DNA from: Bacillus mycoides | GTDB lineage: Bacteria; Bacillota; Bacilli; Bacillales; Bacillaceae_G | NCBI RefSeq assembly: GCF_018742245.1 | Contig: NZ_CP036132.1 | Span: 3,839,001-3,903,000 of the forward strand | DNA length: 64,000 bases | Reading direction: 5' to 3' | Shown: piece by piece, positions 54,701 to 64,000 of the stretch | Layout of the letters: every line of letters begins with the position of its first letter | Position numbering within the stretch: position 1 is the stretch's first letter | Made by a program: the position numbers and the translations under genes | Notes under the pieces: model-generated | The model's database searches: none | Told to the model about the DNA's origin: nothing | Seen by the model: only the letters and a program-made list of their open reading frames with translations

Positions 54701-57700
54701 AGTCCGTGTGCTTCTCCGGAATATAGACGCTCCCTTCACCATACCCTTTACCTTCCATACCTCCACTACCTACAGCTAAAATCGATTGCTGCGTTTGATA
54801 GCCTTCATTTGCATTTTCAAATGGATCTAGCCAACCTATAATACGTGATTGTTGGTGAGGTTTTAACAGAGTAACTAATTTATTAAAGAAGAAATCTGGA
54901 TATTTTACAAATATAAATATTAATGTAGACAATATGGTCACCGGAATGACTGTACATATCGCAATTAATTTCTTTTGAATTCCTGACATAAATAAAATAC
55001 ATGCGATAGCTGCTGCATATAAGAACACCATTCCTGTGTCTGGCTGGCTATATACAACGGCCATAGGTGGAAGAGATACTAACATAATTTTCCCGACTAA
55101 TTTCAAATCAGTTTGGAATGTCCGGGCCATATACTGAGCATTATGTTTCACCGCTAAACTGGCTATTATGAGAAGCAATGAAATTTTGAAAAACTCCGAT
55201 GGCTGAATTTGTCCAGCTACTGGAAAAACAAACCATCTTTTTGCACCTAATTTTTCAGGTGTAAAACTGGAAACCGGTAATATTTTCAAAAGAATAAGTG
55301 AACCAAACCCAGCGATATAAAGTGGCCAAGACAATTTTTGCCATTGATCTAAGTCGATGCTTGCAACAAGAAGTAACAATACAACCCCAATTATGTAGTT
55401 AACTCCCTGCTTCATAGCAAAGTTTGCATCTCCATACTGTCCGGTTTGCTGACTGCTATATATAGCAGCTATACTCGTAACACATAGTGCACACAAAATT
55501 AAAATTAATTTTACATCTAAACTTTTTAGAAACTCGGTACTTCTTTTCATGACATCCTCCTGAAACATTGTTACAGCAAAATAAAAAACCAGGAGTCAAC
55601 ATTCTTCATGTTTTGACGACTGATTACACATTATCTATAAAACACTTATATAGAATAACTCTCTTTTTCATACAATACAATATATTATACTACAGTTTCA
55701 TCAGTAAGATTTGCCAAAAAATTATTCTTTTTTTATTTTATATCTATATACCATATATCAGCAATGTATTTTCGCAAATTCCTAATACATGATCATTCAT
55801 TGTAAGATTACTGGGAAAGGTTTGTACATATAGTAGGATACAAATGAAGAAATGAAATGATAAAAAGCTCGCAAACGCGAGCTTTTTATTAATATACAGA
55901 TGTATTGTTCTCTGACGTATTTTCTAAAATTTCTTTTACACGTCCTAAGAATTTACCACAAATTAAACCATCAAGTACACGGTGATCAAGTGATAAACAT
56001 AAGTTAACCATGTCACGAGCACCGAACATACCATTATCCATAATTACTGGGCGTTTTACAATTGATTCAACTTGTAAAATAGCCGCTTGTGGGTAATTAA
56101 TAATACCCATAGATTGAACAGAACCGAATGATCCTGTGTTATTAATTGTAAATGTTCCGCCTTGCATTTCATCAGCTTTTAATGATTTCGTGCGTACTTT
56201 TCCTGCAAGTTCTGTAATTTCGCGAGCGATACCTTTAATTGTTTTCTCGTCCGCGTGCTTAATTACTGGTACAAATAGTTCTTCCTCTGTTGCAACAGCG
56301 ATAGAAAGGTTAATATCTTTCTTCTGAACGATTTTATCGCCAGCCCACATTGAGTTAATTTGAGGATATTCTTTTAGCGCTTGTGCTACTGCTTTTACAA
56401 AGAAAGCAAAGAACGTTAAGTTAAAGCCTTCACGCTTTTTGAAATCGCCTTTAATTGAGTTACGGTATGATACAAGGTTTGTCACATCTACTTCAATCAT
56501 CATCCAAGCATGAGGTGCCTCGTGTTTACTGCGTAACATATTTGCTGCAATTGCTTTACGCACACCTGTTACCGGAATCTCGATATCTCCAGGCATTGTC
56601 GGCACAGAAACTGGTTTTGCAGCTTCAACTTTTTGCGCTACCGGTGCTACTGCCACTGATTTTGGTGCTTCTGGGCGCTCTGCTACTGCAACAACTGCCT
56701 CTTTCTTCGCACCTGCTTGCGGAATATTTCCAGATTCCACTAGCTTTAAAATATCTTTACGAGTAATACGGCCATTTGCCCCCGTACCTTCTACTAAATC
56801 TAAATCAACGTTATGCTCACCCGCAAGTTTTAACACAGCTGGTGAAAAACGTGGTTTTCCATCAGTTGGTTGTTTTGCTTTCGGTGCTTTTTCAGGCGTA
56901 GTTACTTCTGCCTTTGGTTCTTCTTTCGTTTTTTCCTCTACAGTTGTTGCTGCTACTTCATCTGCGCCTTCTACTTGAATGACACAAACAACTTCACCTA
57001 CAGCTAACGTTTCACCTTCGCCAGCTATTAACTCTTTCACAATACCAGTGAAAGAAGATGGTACTTCGGCATTTACTTTATCAGTCATTACTTCTGCAAG
57101 TGGATCATACTTGTTTACGTGATCGCCAACATTAACGAGCCATTTACTAATTGTACCCTCTGTAACGCTCTCCCCGAGCTGAGGCATTGTGATATTTTCT
57201 ACAGCCATGTATAGTCCCCCCGATTAAAATTCCGCAAGTTCACGCATTGCTTTTTCAACTTTATCTGGATTTACCATAAAGAATTTTTCCATTGTTGGTG
57301 CATATGGCATTGCCGGAACGTCTGGGCCTGCAAGACGTGCGATTGGCGCATCTAGATCAAACAGACAATTTTCAGCAATAATTGCTGCCACTTCACTTAT
57401 GATACTTCCTTCTTTATTGTCTTCTGTTACAAGAAGAACTTTACCTGTTTTAGAAGCTGCTTCAATAATCGCTTCTTTATCTAACGGATACACAGTACGT
57501 AAATCAAGAATGTGTGCAGAAATGCCATCTTGTGCTAATTTCTCAGCTGCTTGAAGAGCAAAGTGAACACATAATCCGTAAGTAATAACAGTAATATCAT
57601 CACCTTCACGTTTTACATCTGCTTTTCCGATTGGTAATACGTAATCATCTTCTGGCACTTCACCTTTAATTAAGCGATATGCACGTTTATGTTCGAAGAA

Positions 57701-60700
57701 TAATACTGGATCTTCATCACGAATTGCTGCTTTTAATAAGCCTTTTGCATCATATGGTGTAGAAGGGATAACAATTTTTAAACCTGGTTGGTTTGCAAAC
57801 ATCGCTTCTACAGATTGTGAATGATACAATGCACCGTGAACACCCCCGCCAAATGGCGCACGAATTGTAACTGGACAAGTCCAATCGTTGTTAGAACGAT
57901 AACGAATTTTTGCTGCCTCAGAAACAATTTGGTTTACTGCTGGCATGATGAAATCAGCAAACTGCATTTCAGCGATTGGGCGCATACCATACATTGCCGC
58001 ACCAATTGCTACCCCAGCAATTGCAGATTCTGCAAGCGGTGCATCAAGTGCACGATCTTCACCAAATTGATCATATAAACCGTGTGTCGCTTTAAACACG
58101 CCACCTTTTTTACCAACATCTTCTCCTAAAACGAATACTTTCTCATCGCGTTCCATTTCTTCGCGCATTGCTAATGTAATAGCATCAATATAAGACATTA
58201 CAGCCATGAAACGTTCCCCCCTATTCTGCGTATACGTGCTTCAATGCATCTTCAGGTGCTGCATACGGAGCATTTTCTGCATATTCTGTTGCTTCATTTA
58301 CGATATGCATAATTTCATCTAACATTTGTTTTTCAAATTCCTCAGTTAACACGCCAACTTCTTTTAAATAAGCTGCAAATGTTATAATTGAATCTTTTTT
58401 CTTCGCTTCTTCTACTTCTTCTTTATCACGGTAAACACGATCATCGTCGTCACTAGAATGTGCTGTTAAACGATATGATACTGTTTCAATTAAAGTTGGG
58501 CCTTCACCACGACGACCGCGGTCTGCTGCTTCTTTAACAGCTTTATATACTGCAAGCGGATCGTTTCCGTCTATTGTATATCCAGGCATACCGTAACCAA
58601 TTGCACGATCTGATACGTTTTTACATGCTAATTGTTTTTCAACCGGAATAGAGATTGCATATTTATTATTTTCACACATGAAAATAACAGGTAGTTTGTG
58701 TACACCAGCAAAGTTTGCACCTTCATGGAAATCACCTTGGTTTGAAGAGCCTTCTCCGAATGTAACGAACGTTACTAAATCTTTCTTCTCCATTTTTCCA
58801 GCTAGTGCAATACCAACTGCATGTGGTACTTGTGTTGTTACTGGAGATGAACCTGTCACAATACGATTTTTCTTTTGACCGAAGTGACCAGGCATTTGAC
58901 GACCACCAGAGTTTGGATCTCCAGCTTTCGCAAAAGCAGATAACATAAGTTCTTTTGCTGTCATACCAAACGCTAATACAACACCCATATCACGGTAGTA
59001 TGGTAATGCATAATCTTTCTCTCTATCAAGAGCGAACGCTGCTCCAACTTGCGCAGCCTCTTGTCCTTGACAAGAAATTACGAATGGAATTTTACCTGCA
59101 CGGTTTAATAACCACATACGTTCGTCGATTTTACGTGCAAGTAACATCGTACGGAACATTTCTAATACTTGCTCATCACTTAAACCAAACTCTTCATGGC
59201 GCTTTTCTTTTACTTCTGCCATTTTTCATAACCTCCTAAATCCACATTTTTATGCGTGTAACGCTCTTCCATCTACAGCTAATGCAGCTTCACCAATCGC
59301 CTCAGATAATGATGGATGCGGATGAATTGTATGTGCTACTTCCCAAGGTGTTGCATCAAGTACTCTTGCAAGACCCGCTTCAGAAATCATATCTGTTACG
59401 TGTGGTCCGATCATATGAACACCAAGAATGTCATTTGTTTCTTCATCAACTACAAGTTTTACAAAACCGTCTGATTCTCCGTATACAAGTGCCTTTCCGA
59501 TTGCACGGAATGAGAATTTACCTACTTTTAACTTATAGCCTTTTTCTTTCGCTTCTTGTTCTGTTAAACCAACAGAAGCAACTTCTGGACTGCTATATAC
59601 GCATTTCGATACCATAGAATAATCAATTGGTGTAACTTCTTTACCAGCAATATGTTCTACAGCAACAATTCCTTCATGCGAAGCAACGTGAGCAAGTTGT
59701 AGGCCACCGATTACATCTCCAATTGCGTAAATATGAGATTCCTTCGTTTGATAAAACTCATTTGTTTGAATGTATCCTTTTTCCACAACAATATCTGTAT
59801 TCTCTAAGCCCATATTTTGCGTATTCGCTTGTCTTCCTACAGATACAAGCATTTTTTCTGCTTTAAATGCTTTATTCTCACCGTTATGTTCAGCTTGAAT
59901 TGTTACTCCATTATCTTTTACCAATGTTTCTGGTAATACTTTTGCACCAGTTACCACTTTAATACCTTTTTTCTTGAATAGACGCTGCATTTCTTTTGAA
60001 ACGTCATTATCCTCTAGTGGTAATATGTTTTTCGCATACTCTAATACTGTAACTTCTACACCGAAGTCAGCAAGCATAGATGCCCACTCAATACCAATTA
60101 CACCGCCACCAACAATAATGATCGAACTAGGAAGCGTTTCCATTTTTAGGGCATGATCCGAAGACATTACATACTCTCCGTCTAACTCTAATCCTGGCAA
60201 TGAATTTGGACGAGAACCTGTTGCAACAAGTACATTTTTTGGAATTAACATTTCATTCTCTTCTCCACTTGCAAGTTCAACTGAAATTGTACCTGGCATT
60301 GGAGAGAAAATAGATGGGCCAAGAATACGGCCAATACCTTCAAACACATCAATTTTACCTTGTTTCATTAAATGCTGAACGCCTTTATGAAGCTGCGTTA
60401 CAATCTTCTCTTTACGCTCTTGTACTTTAGCAAAGTTTAGTTCTACATTACTTGCAATAACTCCGAACTCTTCTCCTTTTTTAGCAGTTGCGTATACTTC
60501 CGCACTACGTAAAAGAGCTTTACTAGGAATACATCCTTTGTGTAAACAAGTACCACCAAGATTTTCTTTTTCAACAAGTGCAGTTTTTAACCCTAGTTGT
60601 GATGCACGAATAGCAGCAACATATCCACCAGTACCGCCGCCAACGATGACTAAATCATATTCTCTTGCCATTATCTCAACCCCTAGCTACTGTTTGTTTT

Positions 60701-63700
60701 TCTCGTACAACATATTCTTTTGGAGCTTCTTCTTCACGTAATACACGAAGTGCTCCTTCTGCTAACGCTTGTAATTCATCTTCTCCTGGATGTACGATAA
60801 CATCTGCAATCCAGTGAACACGTTCTTTTATTTCATCGACAAGAATTTTACTGTACGCAAGTCCACCAGTTAATACGATTGCATCGATTTTCCCGTGAAG
60901 TACAGCACTAGCTCCGCCAATCTCTTTTGCAACTTGATATGCCATTGCTTTATAAATAAGAGTTGCTTCAGGATCACCTTTTTCAACCATTTGTTCTACT
61001 TTAATTGCATCGTTTGTACCGATAAGACTTACAAGTCCACCTTGTCCGACAAGTTTTTTGACCATTTCGTCTCGGTAATACTCACCAGAGAAACACATTT
61101 CAACTAATTGCCCTACTGGTACTGTACCAGCACGCTCTGGACTAAATGGTCCTTCTCCGTTTAAGCCATTATTAACATCGATAACTTTTCCTTTTTTATG
61201 AGCACCAACTGTAATACCGCCGCCCATATGTGTAACTAATAAATTTAAATCCTCATATTTGTGATTTAATTCATCTGCTACTTTACGAGCAACCGCTTTT
61301 TGGTTTAATGCATGGAAAATACTTTTACGTTCCATACCAGCAATACCGCTAATACGAGCAATCGGTTCCATTTCATCTACAACGACAGGATCCACAATGA
61401 ATGCAGGAATATTTAATCCAGAAGCGATTTCATAAGCTAGAATGCCTCCGAGATTTGAAGCGTGATGACCGCTAAACCCATTTTTTAAATCTTCTAACAT
61501 CGCATTGTTTACTGTATACGTACCGCCTTCGATTGGACGAAGTAATCCACCACGTCCACAAACAGCGTTTAATTTTGAAATGTTAATACCATGAGAATGT
61601 AGAACTTCTAAAATCGTTTCTTTTCGAAACTCATATTGGTCGATAATTCGCTTATATTTCCCAATCTGTTCTACGTCATGACGAATAGTTTCTTCTAGAA
61701 CGGGTCTTTCATTATCAAAAACACCAATTTTTGTGGATGTACTACCTGGGTTAATAACAAGAATTCGATTTACAGACAATGTTGCTACCTCCACTAATAA
61801 ATTCAAAAGGAAGTGGGAACCTCATAAGAGGTAACCACACCTTTTGTAAAAGTTATATATGAATGATTAGCGACGGCTAATAATATCGTGACCGTTGCGT
61901 AAGTATGTGCTACGAGTGTTTTTCAAGCTTGCAATGCGCTCTTCAGCTAGACGATCCGCTGCTACATAAGTTGCTATGCCATCGCGTTTTGAAATTTCGA
62001 TTACTTTTGCAATTGTGTCATAAATTGACTCAACACGTTTTAGTGCACGTTCTCTATTGTATCCATATAATTCGTCTGCTACGTTAATTACGCCACCTGC
62101 ATTAATTACATAGTCTGGTGCGTATACAATACCCATTTCATGAATGATGTCGCCGTGACGATCTTCTTTTAATTGGTTATTTGCAGAACCCGCAATTACT
62201 TTTGCTTTAAGTTGTGGAATAGTTTCATCATTAACTGTTGCGCCTAATGCACATGGTGCGTAAATATCACATTCAACACCGTAAATTTCATTTGGCTCAA
62301 CTGCTGTTGCACCGAATTCTTCTACTGCACGTTGTACAGCTTCTTTATTAATATCTGTAACGATTAATTTCGCTCCTTCAGCGTGTAAATGTTTGCATAG
62401 GTGATATGCTACGTTACCAACGCCTTGAATAGAAATTACTTTTCCTTCTAGATTATCTGTACCAAATGCTTCTTTTGCAGCTGCTTTCATACCACGGTAA
62501 ACACCGTATGCAGTTACTGGAGATGGGTTACCAGAAGAACCGAATGATGGTGAAATCCCTGTTACAAAATCAGTTTCTTCATGGATAATATCCATATCAT
62601 CTACTGTTGTACCAACATCTTCAGCTGTAATGTAACGTCCGTTTAGTCCTTGAATGTAGCGTCCTAATGCACGGAACATCGCTTCGCTTTTATCTTTACG
62701 TGGATCACCGATAATTACTGTTTTTGCACCACCTAAGTTTAAACCAGCTGCTGCATTTTTGTATGTCATCCCTTTTGCAAGACGCAATGCATCTTCAATC
62801 GCCGCTTCTTCAGAATCATATGTCCACATTCTTGTTCCACCAAGAGCTGGTCCAAGTGTTGTATCATGGATTGCGATGATTGCTTTTAAACCAGATTCTT
62901 TATCTTGACAAAATACCACTTGCTCATAATCATATTTTTCTAAGTATTCGAAGATTTCTAATGTCATTGTCGTTTCCCCCTAATTGTTTTACCCTATTTG
63001 GTTTATTTTGAAGCAGTCGCAACTGCCAATGCTAATGAATATACTTTTGTTTCTGCTGAATCAGCACGTGATGTTAAAACAATCGGTGCTTTAGCGCCAG
63101 CAATCATCGCTCCTACCTTTGCATTTGCAAAATAGACGAGTGATTTATATAGCACATTTCCAGCTTCAATCGTTGGGACGAGTAAAATGTCTGCCTTACC
63201 TGCTACATCACTTACTATGCCTTTATGTTCTGCTGCAATTTGTGATACTGCATTATCTAAAGCAAGTGGTCCATCAACGACACAATTTTTAATTTGTCCG
63301 CGGCGATTCATTTGAGTTAACATCGCTGCATCAATTGTTGCTTGCATCGCAGGATTAACAACCTCTACCGCTGCAATTGGCGCTACCTTCGGCAAATCAA
63401 TTCCTATTGCCTGGGCAACTTCTACAGTATTTTGTATAATAGCAGCTTTTTGTGTTACATCAGGTGCAATGTTCATCGCTGCGTCTGTAACAAAAATAAG
63501 ACGATCGTAATTTGGAACTTCAAACGCTGCAACGTGTGAAAGTACGCTGCCCTTACGAAGCCCCCACTCTTTATTTAATACAGCCTTCAAAATATTTGCT
63601 GTTGGGATGTTCCCCTTCATTAGTACATCTGCTTCGCCATTGCTTACAGATTTAACAGAAAGTTCTGCAGCCTCAGCACTTGACGCTGCTGCAATCACTT

Positions 63701-64000
63701 CAATATGTTCTGAAGTTTGTAACCCATGCTCTTGTAGCATCCCTATTATTTTCTCTTGATTTCCATATAGACGAAATTGAGCTAACTGTAACTTGATTGC
63801 TTTCGCTACAGCTTCAATTACTTCATGATCTTCAGCTACTGCTACAGCCACAGTTTTTTTAGGTTGTCCTGCTGCTTGATCAATTAAGTGTTCTAACTTC
63901 ATATTTTGTAATCAACCCTTTCCGTCGTCCCTCGTCTATTCATTAAGCAAATACCGTGCCAACTTTCAAAAGTGGTCTTACCAATAATGAAAACGCATTC

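Overview
This window reads as chromosomal DNA of a Bacillus cereus group member (B. cereus, B. thuringiensis or B. anthracis type). The DNA is AT-rich and the ribosome binding sites are strong Gram-positive ones. The gene content includes leucine dehydrogenase, an LPXTG surface phosphoesterase, argCJBDF, artPQR, bacilliredoxin and the yqk/yqj-type gene neighbourhood known from B. subtilis. I saw no rRNA, tRNA, insertion sequence, prophage or CRISPR array. Species assignment is inference from family resemblance; no search was run.

Layout. 1-9.8 kb: end of an aldo/keto reductase, GrpB-like protein, yqkE-like gene, secreted 5'-nucleotidase, ferritin-like protein, an HTH/ribbon-helix-helix protein, hydrolases, a carrier of the antiporter type, a LacI regulator, yqkD and yqkC homologues and a CDGSH iron-sulfur protein. 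9.9-13.9 kb: FMN riboswitch and the riboflavin operon ribD-ribE-ribBA-ribH. 13.9-20.6 kb: biotin operon bioADFHCB (minus strand) behind a BirA operator, flanked on both sides by small exported proteins sharing a TEGK repeat. 20.7-22.7 kb: T-box leader with a duplicated terminator module driving an NhaC-type transporter. 22.7-26.8 kb: LPXTG-anchored phosphoesterase with a candidate PhoP box, a GDSL lipoprotein and a MarR regulator. 27.7-33.1 kb: arginine operon argCJBDF. 33.1-39.9 kb: yqzH, yqjQ, yqjP, proI, serine dehydratase genes, a decayed membrane gene and ribonuclease Z. 40.0-43.6 kb: Mg2+ riboswitch, leader ORF, hairpin-masked start and mgtA, followed by an mgtC remnant. 43.7-55.6 kb: dinB, peptidase T-like gene, a Prli42-like 30-residue protein, L,D-transpeptidase, yqjA-like exporter, arginine ABC transporter artPQR, brxB, yjdF with its leader, NUDIX, DUF421 and rodA. 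55.9-64 kb: branched-chain keto acid operon ptb-bcd-buk-lpdV-bkdAA-bkdAB-bkdB behind a sigma-54 promoter.

The regions share a theme of metabolite-sensing control. Riboswitches or RNA leaders act on rib (FMN), the T-box transporter (tRNA), mgtA (Mg2+) and yjdF. Protein operators act on bio (BirA), the LPXTG phosphoesterase (candidate PhoP box), arg and art (candidate AhrC/ArgR boxes with the same core) and bkd (SigL).

The most interesting unexplained structure is the mgtA leader. Behind the M-box terminator lies a 31-codon ORF with a strong ribosome binding site and a Pro-Pro pair, and then a perfect 9-bp hairpin that hides the mgtA ribosome binding site. This has the layout of a translational attenuator stacked on a riboswitch. 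Other second-look items are the duplicated T-box expression platform, a perfect 19-bp inverted repeat that captures the ribosome binding site of the DUF421 gene, and a B. cereus-type repeat lying in a PhoP-controlled 5' leader.
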